From assembly GCA_903919165.1 (NCBI GenBank), contig CAIXHJ010000037.1:1-31334 (forward strand): a stretch of DNA of 31,334 bases, written 5' to 3'. Source of the DNA: an uncultured Holophagaceae bacterium. Lineage in GTDB: Bacteria; Acidobacteriota; Holophagae; Holophagales; Holophagaceae. This document shows positions 16,480 through 24,659 of the stretch, in pieces (within the stretch, counting starts at the first letter, position 1; the number at the start of each line of letters is the position of its first letter). Made by a program: the position numbers and the translations under genes. The notes under the pieces are model-generated. The model did not search any database and had not been told where the DNA came from. It saw nothing but the letters and a program-made list of their open reading frames with translations.

Positions 16480-17547
16480 ATGCTGCGCTCCGACTTCCAC
16501 TTCGATCTGCCCCCGGACCTCATCGCCCAGCGCCCTGCGCCGGACCGCGATGGCGCGCGTCTGCTGTTAGTGGATGCGCAGACAGGGTCTCTCTCCCACC
16601 GCGCCATCCGTGATCTTCCGGATCTCGTCCCAGCCCATAGCATCTGCGTGCCCAACGATGTCCGGGTTCGCCATGCCCGCCTCTTCCTCCGCCGCGCCGG
16701 CGGTGGTGCGGGGGAGGCGCTCCTGCTGCGGAGTCATGGCGCCGGCGTGTTCGAGGCCCTAGTGAGGCCCGGCGCCCGGCTGAAACCAGGTGCTACGGCG
16801 GCCGTCATCGATCCGGTCTCCATGGCTGAGCTGGCGCGGATCCATGTGCTGGCGGTTCTGCCGGAAGGCCTCCGGACTGTCCGGGTCCATGTGGATCATG
16901 GCTTGGACTGGGACGAGATCGACCGAATCGGCCGCTTGCCCCTGCCGCCCTACATTGAGCACCTGGCGGATGCGGAAGATGAAACCCGCTACCAGACGGT
17001 GTTCGCGGCCAGGGAAGGCGAGGCAGTCGCGGCCCCCACTGCCGGGCTCCACTTCACACCTGATCTCATCTTGGCCCTGCGGGCCCGTGGTTGCGGCTGG
17101 CACCCGGTTAGGCTGCACGTGGGCCTTGGCACCTTCCGCCCCATGACCGCCGAGCGCCTCGAAGATCACGCCATGCATGAAGAACGCTTCGAGATCCCGA
17201 AGGAGACCGCGGCCATCCTGGAGCCCGTCCTCCTGGACCGTTCAAGGCCCGTACTCTGTGTGGGCACTACATCCCTGCGCACACTCGATGGCGCCTGGAC
17301 CGGCGCATCCCTCCTCCGGGAGGGCGCCACCCGGCTCTTCATCACGCCGGGCTATAAGCTTCGCACCGCGGACCATCTCCTCACCAACTTCCACTTGCCG
17401 GAGACCACGCTGTTCGTGCTGGTGTCCGCGTTGCTCGGGCTCGACCTTGCCCGGGCCGCCTATACTGAGGCGATAAAGGAGAGGTATCGGTTCTTCAGCT
17501 ACGGCGATGCGATGCTGATCCTGAATGCCCGACCCCTTCTTGCTTGA
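16480..17547 (+). CDS. queA: tRNA preQ1(34) S-adenosylmethionine ribosyltransferase-isomerase
   Basis: QueA transfers and isomerises the ribosyl group of S-adenosylmethionine onto preQ1 in tRNA, giving epoxyqueuosine. 355 aa, the normal length. Motifs include DFHFDLPPDLIAQRP at the N-terminus, PNDVRV, RIGRLPLPPYIEH, ETRYQTVFA, APTAGLHFT, VGLGTFRPM, the HEERFEIP block, CVGTTSLRTL and NFHLPETTLFVLVSAL. ATG at 16480 has AAGGG 5 nt upstream. Likely cotranscribed with the ABC exporter just before it. A hairpin-rich stretch follows at 17576-17644. Confidence 0.96.
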   Translation: MLRSDFHFDLPPDLIAQRPAPDRDGARLLLVDAQTGSLSHRAIRDLPDLVPAHSICVPNDVRVRHARLFLRRAGGGAGEALLLRSHGAGVFEALVRPGARLKPGATAAVIDPVSMAELARIHVLAVLPEGLRTVRVHVDHGLDWDEIDRIGRLPLPPYIEHLADAEDETRYQTVFAAREGEAVAAPTAGLHFTPDLILALRARGCGWHPVRLHVGLGTFRPMTAERLEDHAMHEERFEIPKETAAILEPVLLDRSRPVLCVGTTSLRTLDGAWTGASLLREGATRLFITPGYKLRTADHLLTNFHLPETTLFVLVSALLGLDLARAAYTEAIKERYRFFSYGDAMLILNARPLLA

Positions 17548-17575
17548 TTCGCTTCCTGTGGGGGCCCGCTGCGCC

Positions 17576-17592
17576 CGCGACATTAAGTCGCG
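17576..17592. terminator. Short perfect hairpin after queA
   Basis: CGCGAC (17576-17581), loop ATTAA, GTCGCG (17587-17592). It lies 29 nt after the queA stop and has no following T-run. With the next hairpin it forms a structured spacer between convergent genes. Terminator function or an intergenic palindromic repeat are both possible. Confidence 0.4.
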
Positions 17593-17611
17593 TGCTCCGC
17601 GATCCACATGG

Positions 17612-17644
17612 GCGCGAGATACGGGCTTTACCCGCGTATCGCGC
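17612..17644. terminator. Second hairpin between convergent queA and the DUF4870-like gene
   Basis: GCGC (17612-17615) and GATACG pair with CGTATC and GCGC (17641-17644), with a two-base bulge and an inner GGG/CCC pair around CTTTA. The long stem is nearly symmetric, so it would form in transcripts from either strand. It could act as a shared bidirectional terminator. No U-tract is visible. Confidence 0.4.
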
Positions 17645-17695
17645 GGGGGCCATAGGGGACCCAAAGTACGCTTGCGGCCGGGCGGTCCCACCTGA

Positions 17696-18043
17696 CTATA
17701 GGTAATCGACAAACTGATGGATCACCGGGATGCGATGCTTCTTGCCCTTGGTGGCCTGAAGGATGCTCGTCACGGACATGCCCACGCACCAGAGAAGCCA
17801 GAGCGGCAGGAAGAACCGTACGGCCACGGTTCCAAAAATGGGGAAAAGGCCGATGATCACCAGGGCCAGAGTGATCACGCATTCGGCAAAGGCCAGAATC
17901 ACACCCTGGCGTGCGTGCCATAGCAGTTCCGGATCCTCGCGGTTCCGCATGTAGGGCAGGAAGGCCCAGGGCCCGGAATAGCACAGGATCAGATCGCGCA
18001 ATCGCTCCCCCACGTAAAGGGGGGATGGGACATCCATGGGCAC
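17696..18043 (-). CDS. Small membrane protein, DUF4870/Tic20-like
   Basis: 115 aa. A polar N-terminus (LYVGERLRDLILCYSGPWAFLPYM) is followed by LLWHARQGVILAFAE and then two to three hydrophobic segments (TLALVIIGLFPIFG, FFLPLWLLWCVGMSV). The tail KGKKHRIPVIHQFVDYL resembles the usual 'G..y.iP.i....' ending of DUF4870 proteins, whose function is unknown. GTG at 18043 has GGAGG 5 nt upstream; the ATG at 18037 is the alternative. It is convergent with queA and divergent from the DUF1800 cassette. Confidence 0.75.
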   Translation of the reverse strand: MPMDVPSPLYVGERLRDLILCYSGPWAFLPYMRNREDPELLWHARQGVILAFAECVITLALVIIGLFPIFGTVAVRFFLPLWLLWCVGMSVTSILQATKGKKHRIPVIHQFVDYL

Positions 18044-18192
18044 GGCAACCTCCAGAATGAGAATAACCCAAGGAGGGTTAGTCCCTGTGGTGCCTGTTAG
18101 TGTCGCGTGACTACATCTAAAGATCTAACAGTCTTGGTCTTGACCTATCTTCAATCCTCTCCATCCTGAATCCAGACCCTTTCTGGACCTCC

Positions 18193-18666
18193 ATGCGAAT
18201 GGCTCTGTTGCCCCTCCCCTTGGCCATCCTCTGCGCCTGCGGTGGCGGTGGTGGAACGACGGCAGTGCCGCCACCAACGCCCACCACCTGTCCCATCACC
18301 ATGGCCAAGACCAGCCCCTCCTTTGCGGCCGACATTGTCCCCGCCCTCCAGAGCAGCTGCGGATCCGCGGCCGCCACCTGCCATCAGGGGCCTGCTCCAA
18401 CGGGCCATGTGATCTATTCGGGCACACCCGCAGAGGTCTATGCCCAGCTGGTGAATGTACCCCCCACCAACGCACCGACCAGCCAAGGCTGGCTCCGCGT
18501 GAAGCCCGGGGACACGGCCCATTCCTGGATTATCGAAAAGGTGACCAAGGACCAGCCCGGTGGATCCGGATATGGCGCACGCATGCCCCTGGCCGCACCC
18601 AACCTCTGCCAACCCACCGTCGACACGCTCTCGGCCTGGATCAGCGCCGGAGCCCCCAACAATTAG
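18193..18666 (+). CDS. Lipoprotein with a cytochrome-like CX6CH motif, first gene of a DUF1800/DUF1501 cassette
   Basis: 157 aa. The signal peptide ends in a lipobox LCAC, followed by a glycine-rich spacer. The mature domain reads FAADIVPALQSSC then a six-residue gap and CHQG, then VIYSGTPAEVYAQLVNVP and a C-terminal WISAGAP. This resembles the small domain in planctomycete and myxobacterial proteins with an 'F..di.PiL...C..CH' core that is often annotated as cytochrome-like. The spacing CX6CH is not the classical CXXCH, so haem attachment is uncertain. It lies 9 nt upstream of the DUF1800 gene and is surely cotranscribed with it. Confidence 0.8.
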   Translation: MRMALLPLPLAILCACGGGGGTTAVPPPTPTTCPITMAKTSPSFAADIVPALQSSCGSAAATCHQGPAPTGHVIYSGTPAEVYAQLVNVPPTNAPTSQGWLRVKPGDTAHSWIIEKVTKDQPGGSGYGARMPLAAPNLCQPTVDTLSAWISAGAPNN

Positions 18667-18675
18667 GAGTCCGCT

Positions 18676-20328
18676 ATGGCTGTACTCAACGCCATCTCTA
18701 GCTGGTCTGTCGCGGATGTCCAGCATTTCGCCCGCCGGGCCGGGTTCGGGTTGACCCCCGCGGATGCCACCGCGCTCCAAGCCCAGGCGCCCGGAACCGC
18801 CATCGATGCCTGGATCGATGGGACCGCCTACGACGCTACTGCCTTCAATACCGCCCTCCTCACTGCTGACGTCGTCACCGAGCCCCTGGTCAGCGCCAAT
18901 ACTTCCGCCGCCGGAAGCGTGGACGTGCCCGCCGTCGCGGCACCCCATGCTTTCCTCGCGGAGGGCACGAACGCCTGGCGCAATAATCTGAACACCGCCC
19001 AGGCTCTCTGTGCCTGGCGCATGCAGCAGAATCCGTACGCCTTCCAGGAGCGCATGGCGCTCTTTTGGCACAACCTCTTCGCCACCGGCTGGCACAAGGT
19101 CAGCAACGCGGCCCTGATGCTTAACCAGTTCCAGCTGTTCCGGAGCCAGGGGCTGGGCAAGTTCGACGACCTGCTGGTGGCCGTCAGTAAGGATCCGGCC
19201 ATGCTCATCTGGCTGGACTCGGTGCTGAACAATGCTTCGGGCACCAATGTCCCCAACGAGAACTACGCCCGCGAGGTGATGGAGCTCTACAGCCTGGGGG
19301 CCGACAACGGCTACAACCAAACGGACATCACCCAGTTGGCCCGGGCCCTCAGCGGCTGGAGCTTCACTTTCGCCGAGGCGGACTACATCGCGAACCCGAC
19401 GAATCCCACCCAGTTGACACTCGCGACCGGCCGTTTCAAGGTCTACGACGGCAGCGCCATCGCCCCGGACACGCGGCTCTGGTGGGGCGGCGCCGCGACG
19501 ACCAGCTACAGCATGCACGGCACAGGCACCATCAGCCTCTTCGCACGGACCCTCGACATCACCACCACCGCGAACGGCTGGGCCAAGGGTGAGAATGCCG
19601 TGCGCAGCATCGTCTCGGTCCTGGGCGCCAACTGTGCCCAGTTCCTGGCCAAGCGGCTGCTCACCCACTTCGTCACCTCGGGGTATTCGGCCCAGGATCT
19701 CAATGATGTGGCCGCCTTGATCCAGTCTTCAGCCTTCGACCTGCGCGCCATCATGAAGATCCTGCTTAAGTCCCAGTACTTCTTCGATCCCACCAACCAC
19801 TATTCGCTGGTCGAGGGTCCTGTCTCGTGGGTGGTGCGGGCCGCCCGGATGCTCTGCCCTCCGCTTGCCACCGCGAGCACCCAGAGCCCTAGGGGCTATC
19901 CCGCCTGGCGTCTGGTCACCAACAGTGCAAACACCTTCGACCAGACCGGCATGCGGCTGCTGGATCCCAACGGCCCCAACGGCTGGAAGGAACACACGGC
20001 TTGGCTCAACAGCAACACCATGCGCTACCGCACAAAGGTGGCCGCCGCCCTGACCCTGGGCGAGACCCGCTCGTACAGCGGCACCACCTATCCACTGTTC
20101 CCGGCTGCCGTCACCACCGACTGGTTCCCCGCCGCGCCCGCCTCGGCTCAGGCCGTGTATGACCGTCTGGTGGCGCTCCTGCAGCCAGCGGCTATTCCTG
20201 CCAGTGTCTCAGCGGCCTGGCTGTCGGCCCTCTGGCCCTCCACCTTCACTTGGGACGCGGCCGCACAGACCAAGGCACGAGAGCTGGCTTTCCTCATCCT
20301 CTGCTCGCCTGCGGGCCAGCTCTATTGA
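18676..20328 (+). CDS. DUF1800 family protein
   Basis: 550 aa. Family hallmarks are FARRAGFGLTPADA at the N-terminus, FQERMALFWHNLFATG, the block AMLIWLDS..NENYAREVMELYSLG, and ITQLARALSGWSF, then a long C-terminal region ending RELAFLILCSPAGQLY. The family's biochemical role is not established; members are usually next to DUF1501 genes and thought to be envelope-associated. No signal peptide is visible from the ATG at 18676, which has TTAGGAG 6 nt upstream, unlike both neighbours. The DUF1501 gene starts 11 nt after the stop. Confidence 0.93.
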   Translation: MAVLNAISSWSVADVQHFARRAGFGLTPADATALQAQAPGTAIDAWIDGTAYDATAFNTALLTADVVTEPLVSANTSAAGSVDVPAVAAPHAFLAEGTNAWRNNLNTAQALCAWRMQQNPYAFQERMALFWHNLFATGWHKVSNAALMLNQFQLFRSQGLGKFDDLLVAVSKDPAMLIWLDSVLNNASGTNVPNENYAREVMELYSLGADNGYNQTDITQLARALSGWSFTFAEADYIANPTNPTQLTLATGRFKVYDGSAIAPDTRLWWGGAATTSYSMHGTGTISLFARTLDITTTANGWAKGENAVRSIVSVLGANCAQFLAKRLLTHFVTSGYSAQDLNDVAALIQSSAFDLRAIMKILLKSQYFFDPTNHYSLVEGPVSWVVRAARMLCPPLATASTQSPRGYPAWRLVTNSANTFDQTGMRLLDPNGPNGWKEHTAWLNSNTMRYRTKVAAALTLGETRSYSGTTYPLFPAAVTTDWFPAAPASAQAVYDRLVALLQPAAIPASVSAAWLSALWPSTFTWDAAAQTKARELAFLILCSPAGQLY

Positions 20329-20339
20329 CGGGGGTTGCC

Positions 20340-21677
20340 ATGACCACGCGACGCGCATTCATCCAGACCCTCGGCGCCACCGGCGCCGCCCTGGCGGGGT
20401 TCACCGCCTGTGGAGGAGGCGGCGGTAAGGCCTCCGGCTCGGGCGGGGGCACCACCCAGCCGCCCATTCCCGTGCCGGCTTCGCCGATCCTCGTCATCGT
20501 GAACATCGACGGCGGTTGGGACTGGCTGAACGTGCTGCCCCCCAATGCCGGGGCGAACCTCGGTATCTACCAGGCGAAGCGGGCGACGCTCGGCATCGAT
20601 GGTGCTTCACTTTCGGACCTTGGCAACGGCATCGGCCTCAACGGTGACTTCACCGGCATGGACCAGCTCCATGCCCTGGGCCGCGTGGCCTGGATCGAGG
20701 GCATTGGCATGCCCAATCCGAACCTGTCCCATTTCACCTCCATCGACCTCTGGGGCCAGGGTGCGGCTATGCCTGCGGGCACCGGCTGGCTGGGCCGCTT
20801 CGCAGACTCGGCCTTCAGCCCCACGGGAGACGTGCTCCGGGGCCTCACCGTGACCTCGGACCTACCCGTCATGCTGAAGGGCGCGAGCCGCAGCTTCGTC
20901 TCCATCACTGGCGCCGGGGGCTATGTCTACCCAGCCTACCTCTTGAGCGGCAGCACCGTGCCGGATGGCGCCACCCTGGAAACCGGCTGGGGCAGCGCGC
21001 TCACGGCCACCAGCACCGATCCCGGCTACGTGGCCGCAGCCCAGGCGGGAAAGCTTTTCTTCGACGCACAGAACAACGCTGCTTTCGGCGCAGGAGGTTC
21101 CCTCGCCACCCGCACGACCACCGTGCTCTACCCCGGGGACGCCACATATCCAGTCAAGCGGCTCGATGGCTCCAGCCTCACCAGCGCGCTCAGCAGCCAG
21201 TTCAAGCTCATCGCCCAGATGATCGCTGCCGGCCTGCCGGCCCAGGTGTTCTTCTCCCGCCTCGGCGGTTGGGACACCCACAGCAACCAGGCCGTGGACC
21301 ATCCGAACCTGCAGCGGACCCTCGGCGGCTCCATCAAGGCCCTCTACGACGACCTGGCCACCATCACTACCGCCTCCGGCAATGCCCAGGACCGGGTGAT
21401 GATCCTGGCCTACAGCGAGTTCGGGCGCCGGGTGCAGGAAAACAATGGCGGGACGGATCACGGCACCGCTGGGCTCTCCTTCTGCGTGGGCAAGGCTGTG
21501 AAGGGTGGACTCTACGGTGGTTACCCCGATCTCAGCAACCTGGACGCCAACGGGAACATGAAGTTCACCACAGACTTCCGAAGCCTCTACGCGACTGTGC
21601 TGGATCGCTGGCTGGGCCAGGCCACCACCACGGACAGCCTGCTCGGCACAACCTATCCAAGACTCGGCTTCCTGTGA
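20340..21677 (+). CDS. DUF1501 family protein with a Tat signal
   Basis: 445 aa from ATG at 20340 (GGGGG 5 nt upstream). The N-terminus TTRRAFIQTLGATGAALAG is a twin-arginine signal (TRRAFIQ), followed by a possible lipobox (FTAC) and a glycine-rich spacer. The body matches DUF1501, a sulfatase/alkaline-phosphatase-fold relative: VNIDGGWDWLNVLPP, NPNLSHFTSIDLW, FFSRLGGWDTHSNQA, MILAYSEFGRRVQENNGGTDHGTAG and a C-terminal TTDFRSLYATVLDRWLG. Function is unknown; substrates are not indicated. It ends 13 nt from the convergent TSUP permease stop. Confidence 0.94.
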   Translation: MTTRRAFIQTLGATGAALAGFTACGGGGGKASGSGGGTTQPPIPVPASPILVIVNIDGGWDWLNVLPPNAGANLGIYQAKRATLGIDGASLSDLGNGIGLNGDFTGMDQLHALGRVAWIEGIGMPNPNLSHFTSIDLWGQGAAMPAGTGWLGRFADSAFSPTGDVLRGLTVTSDLPVMLKGASRSFVSITGAGGYVYPAYLLSGSTVPDGATLETGWGSALTATSTDPGYVAAAQAGKLFFDAQNNAAFGAGGSLATRTTTVLYPGDATYPVKRLDGSSLTSALSSQFKLIAQMIAAGLPAQVFFSRLGGWDTHSNQAVDHPNLQRTLGGSIKALYDDLATITTASGNAQDRVMILAYSEFGRRVQENNGGTDHGTAGLSFCVGKAVKGGLYGGYPDLSNLDANGNMKFTTDFRSLYATVLDRWLGQATTTDSLLGTTYPRLGFL

Positions 21678-21690
21678 GCCGATGCCTGGA

Positions 21691-22476
21691 TCAGTGTCCC
21701 CGCATCGCCACCAGCAGGGCCATCAGTAGCACGACACCGGCGTAGACCTGCTTTAGTTTCGCACCTCGCGTTCGCGTCGCCACATGGGCCCCGCCCAGCG
21801 CCCCGACGGCGAACCCGATAGCCACGCCGAGGATCACCACCCACGGCAATCCCCCTTGGGCCTGGGCGTAGACATAGACACCGGGCAGGCCGATGGGGGG
21901 CAGTAGCATCATCAGGCTGGCCAGTTGCGCCTCATGCTGGGTCATCCTGAATCTGGAGGCCAGCAGCGGGATCACCACCACGGCGCCACCCAGACCTGTC
22001 AGGCCCGACACCACGCCCGCCAGAAACCCGATGGGGAGACCCCAGGTCCAGAGCCCCGACAGGTCGAAGGGCAGTGCTCCGCGATCCACCGGGGCAGGCT
22101 CCTGCCGAAGGAAGGTCCTGACCGCGAGAAATACCAGGAACGCCGCATAGCCCCACCGCAGCGCATTCGAAGGGATACGGTTCGCCACCATGGAGCCGCC
22201 GTAGATCCCGAAGAGGAAGGCTAGGATGAGCACGCCCACCAACGGGAAGCTGGAGGCGATCCCCCGTCGTCGGTATTGAAGCACGGCAGGAAGCCCCGTG
22301 GGAAGCAGCATGGACGCCAGGGTCGCGCCCTGGGCACGGTGTTGGTCCAGGTTCAGGATCAGCCCGAGCAGGGGCACCATGACGATGCCGCCACCGACCC
22401 CAAACAGACCCGAGAGAAGTCCCCCGCAGAGACCTGTACCCATTCCCGCCAGCAGATGGTTTGAATCAACGACCAC
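21691..22476 (-). CDS. TSUP (TauE/SafE) family permease
   Basis: 261 aa with about eight hydrophobic segments. It shows the two family repeats, each with the glycine motif: LSGLFGVGGGIVMVPLLGLILNL near the N-terminus and VSGLTGLGGAVVVIPLL at about 155-172. TSUP proteins move anionic organosulfur or organic anions across the inner membrane; the substrate here is not indicated. GTG at 22476. Convergent with the DUF1501 gene and divergent from the PdeM-like gene, with 68 nt between the chosen starts. Confidence 0.9.
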   Translation of the reverse strand: MVVDSNHLLAGMGTGLCGGLLSGLFGVGGGIVMVPLLGLILNLDQHRAQGATLASMLLPTGLPAVLQYRRRGIASSFPLVGVLILAFLFGIYGGSMVANRIPSNALRWGYAAFLVFLAVRTFLRQEPAPVDRGALPFDLSGLWTWGLPIGFLAGVVSGLTGLGGAVVVIPLLASRFRMTQHEAQLASLMMLLPPIGLPGVYVYAQAQGGLPWVVILGVAIGFAVGALGGAHVATRTRGAKLKQVYAGVVLLMALLVAMRGH

Positions 22477-22544
22477 GATTCACCGATTCGCCCTCCAGAG
22501 GATTCTGCGCCGGCGTGTGTTCCAATGGAAGGTTGGAGGCTCTT

Positions 22545-23321
22545 GTGCAAGCGCAGTTCAGCGAGGATGTGGTACTCGACAGCCGCCGGGCCGTGTGGCT
22601 GCCCCGGCAGAAGACTCTGGTGCTGTCGGATCTCTTCTTCGGCCTGGGCGCGGCCCGTCGGCGCAGGCCCGATCCCATGCCCGCCACGGCGCACCTGGAG
22701 ATCTGGGAGCGGGTCTTCAGCCTCATTGATGACTACGCCCCGGAGCAGGTGGCCCTGCTGGGAGATCTCAAGCCCAGCCAGGGGAGTGTGGAAGGCGAAG
22801 AGGCCGAGGAACTGCGCACCATCTTCCGAAAACTCAAGACCGGTGGCCGGACCGTGATCCAGGTGGTTGGCCACCCCGAACGAAGCGGCGGCCCCGCCCT
22901 GGAGGGCACGGGCATCCAGCCCATGGAACAACTCCACGTTGGCCCCTTCACGCTGATACACCGCCGACGGATCTTCGTCTATCCCCGCCACGATCCATCC
23001 CACGGATTCTGGATCAACGGCGGTGTGCACCCCCTCTTCGCCGTCCCCTGCCTGGACCCCATGGGTGCACCGGATTGGCTCCGGCTTCCGGCCTTCCTGT
23101 ACACGGGCTACGCCCTGGTGATGCCACCCTTCGTCAGCTACGCCCAGGGCTTTGAGGTCATTCAGCCCGAGCGCCTGCCCCGCCAGGCCCGTGCCTGGAC
23201 ATTGCTGGCCGACCGGCTGAGTCCGCTCGAGCTGGCAGATCTTCCCCCCACGCCGGAACACCTCCGCACCCTCACCCGCCCCGCCCGCAAGGGCAAGGAA
23301 ACAGGCAAGTCCAAAGAATAA
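22545..23321 (+). CDS. PdeM-like metallophosphoesterase fold protein with lost metal-binding residues
   Basis: 258 aa from GTG at 22545 (GGAGG 5 nt upstream; a TTG at 22461 is further out). The order of elements follows PdeM/SbcD-like phosphoesterases: AVWLPRQKTLVLSDLFFG, VALLGD, a VVGH segment, PFTLIH, NGGVHP, then AFLYTGY. The metal-binding signatures are damaged: DLH is DLF (Phe31), GD.xH is GDLKP (Pro77), GNHD is GHPE (109-112), and the final GHxHP is GGVHP. Asp29 and Asp74 remain. A nuclease role is unlikely without these ligands. The C-terminus is basic (ARKGKETGKSKE). It ends 6 nt from the convergent DUF192 gene. Confidence 0.75.
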   Translation: MQAQFSEDVVLDSRRAVWLPRQKTLVLSDLFFGLGAARRRRPDPMPATAHLEIWERVFSLIDDYAPEQVALLGDLKPSQGSVEGEEAEELRTIFRKLKTGGRTVIQVVGHPERSGGPALEGTGIQPMEQLHVGPFTLIHRRRIFVYPRHDPSHGFWINGGVHPLFAVPCLDPMGAPDWLRLPAFLYTGYALVMPPFVSYAQGFEVIQPERLPRQARAWTLLADRLSPLELADLPPTPEHLRTLTRPARKGKETGKSKE

Positions 23322-23327
23322 TCCGTT

Positions 23328-23810
23328 CTATTTCTTCTTGGCCCTGGGCATCGGAAGCCCCCCGTGAAGGGCGCGACCATCGTCCAGTGTGAGATCCCAG
23401 CCCAGGCGATCACCCTTCTTCAGGCCCAGACGTTTGAAGGTTCCAGCCGGAAATTCGATGAAGTGGCGGGCTGGAAGCGTGCCGCCATAGGTGGGGCAGT
23501 CATCCCCCCGCATGGGGCTGCAGGGTGGCACATACTCGGAAGTTTCCACCACGCGACCCTCAGCATCGATCCAGGCCACGTCCAGGGCGATGAGGCAGTT
23601 CTTCATCCAGATTGTGTGGTAGCCATCTTCGCCGAAGACGAAAAACATGCAGCGGTCCTTGGCGAGGCTCTGCCGGTACATCAGCCCCTTGCTCGTCTCC
23701 TGCGGGGTGACCGCCACCTCGGCCATGAACGAGGCCTGCTTGACGGTGACAGTGCCACCCCCTCCCGCCAGCAGAGAAACCGAAAAGAGGGCTGCGAGCA
23801 GCAGGCGCAT
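23328..23810 (-). CDS. DUF192 family exported protein
   Basis: 160 aa from ATG at 23810 (AAGGAG 5 nt upstream). A signal peptide (RLLLAALFSVSLLAG) is followed by the DUF192 domain: VAVTPQETSKGLMYRQSL, CMFFVFGEDGYHTIWMKNCLIALDVAWID, VVETSEYVPPCSP and FIEFPAGTFKRLGLKKGD. The family is a small beta fold of unknown function, often secreted. It lies downstream of thyX on the same strand, 89 nt away. The ORF continues upstream to 24161 in frame, but that part overlaps thyX. Confidence 0.92.
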   Translation of the reverse strand: MRLLLAALFSVSLLAGGGGTVTVKQASFMAEVAVTPQETSKGLMYRQSLAKDRCMFFVFGEDGYHTIWMKNCLIALDVAWIDAEGRVVETSEYVPPCSPMRGDDCPTYGGTLPARHFIEFPAGTFKRLGLKKGDRLGWDLTLDDGRALHGGLPMPRAKKK

Positions 23811-23899
23811 GTCAACTCCTTGAATACCATTATCCGATGAAGTGCCTGCAACTCCGCGAAGGATCCCAATTCGATGATGCCTTTCCCCCGAAGAAGGCT

Positions 23900-24580
23900 T
23901 CAGGGGTGGCTGGGAGCCAGGAGGGCATTCAGTCCCACGGGATAGAGCGGTTCCACCACCGACCGCACGGCCGCGGCGTACTGTTGGATCTCCCACTGGG
24001 CATGGGCATCGGAGCGCAGGCGAATGAAGTGGGCCACAGCCTGAAGGCTGACGGTCCAGTAGACCTCCGAGTAGAGCGCGAGGGGCAAAACGCAGCGGGC
24101 CTGCTCCCGGCAGACGCCCAGGGACAGCAGTTCCTTGTAGTGAGCCACCGAGCGGCGGCAACTCTCCAGGTAGCTCTCCAGGGCCCGGGCGTGGTCCTTC
24201 GCCTCGATCATCCCCTCGCTGCCCTGCTTGTTCACCTTGGCCTGCCGACGAAACAGCTCCGGCACGAAGAACTCGTCCTCAGGGAACTCCACGTACCTTC
24301 CGGAAATTTCATTGAATTCCGATCCGATGCGGTGCTTCATCCACTGGCGGAACACGAAGATGGGCGCCTTCACGTGCAGCGTCAGTGCCGTATGGCGGAA
24401 GGGGGAGGTGTGCTCATGCTCGGCCAGATAGGCCAACAGCTTGGCGTCCCCATCCTCGAAGGCTTCCTTCCTCTTCCCGAAGGACACCCGCGCCGCGTTC
24501 ACCACGGACAGATCCGTACCCATGTGGTCGATCAGACGGACGAAGCCTTTGTCCAGCACCTTGATCTCGGGATGGGCCAT
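23900..24580 (-). CDS. thyX: Flavin-dependent thymidylate synthase
   Basis: Makes dTMP from dUMP with methylene-tetrahydrofolate and reduced FAD. 226 aa from ATG at 24580 (GGAG upstream). The family motif appears as KHRIGSEFNEISGRY (the usual RHR-x7/8-S, with first Arg replaced by Lys), preceded by HTSPFRHTALTLHVKAPIFVFRQW. ARCVLPLALYSEVYWTVSLQAVAHFIRLR is the FAD/dUMP-binding region. It is divergent from the transaldolase gene with 79 nt between the starts. The ORF is open upstream to 25033, but that part overlaps the transaldolase gene in another frame. Confidence 0.95.
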   Translation of the reverse strand: MAHPEIKVLDKGFVRLIDHMGTDLSVVNAARVSFGKRKEAFEDGDAKLLAYLAEHEHTSPFRHTALTLHVKAPIFVFRQWMKHRIGSEFNEISGRYVEFPEDEFFVPELFRRQAKVNKQGSEGMIEAKDHARALESYLESCRRSVAHYKELLSLGVCREQARCVLPLALYSEVYWTVSLQAVAHFIRLRSDAHAQWEIQQYAAAVRSVVEPLYPVGLNALLAPSHP

Positions 24581-24659
24581 GGCAGACTCCGGGCTTCCAG
24601 CTTCCCGCGCCGCCTGGGAGAATGGAAGGGTCCGGCGCATACCGGACCCGGAGACGACC

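Noticed and set aside
18130..18165. TTGACC as promoter for the DUF1800 cassette
   Set aside because: No acceptable -10 box at 16-18 nt, so left out.
18151..19668. 505-codon minus-strand ORF
   Set aside because: Antisense shadow of the lipoprotein and DUF1800 genes; GC-rich DNA often keeps such frames open.
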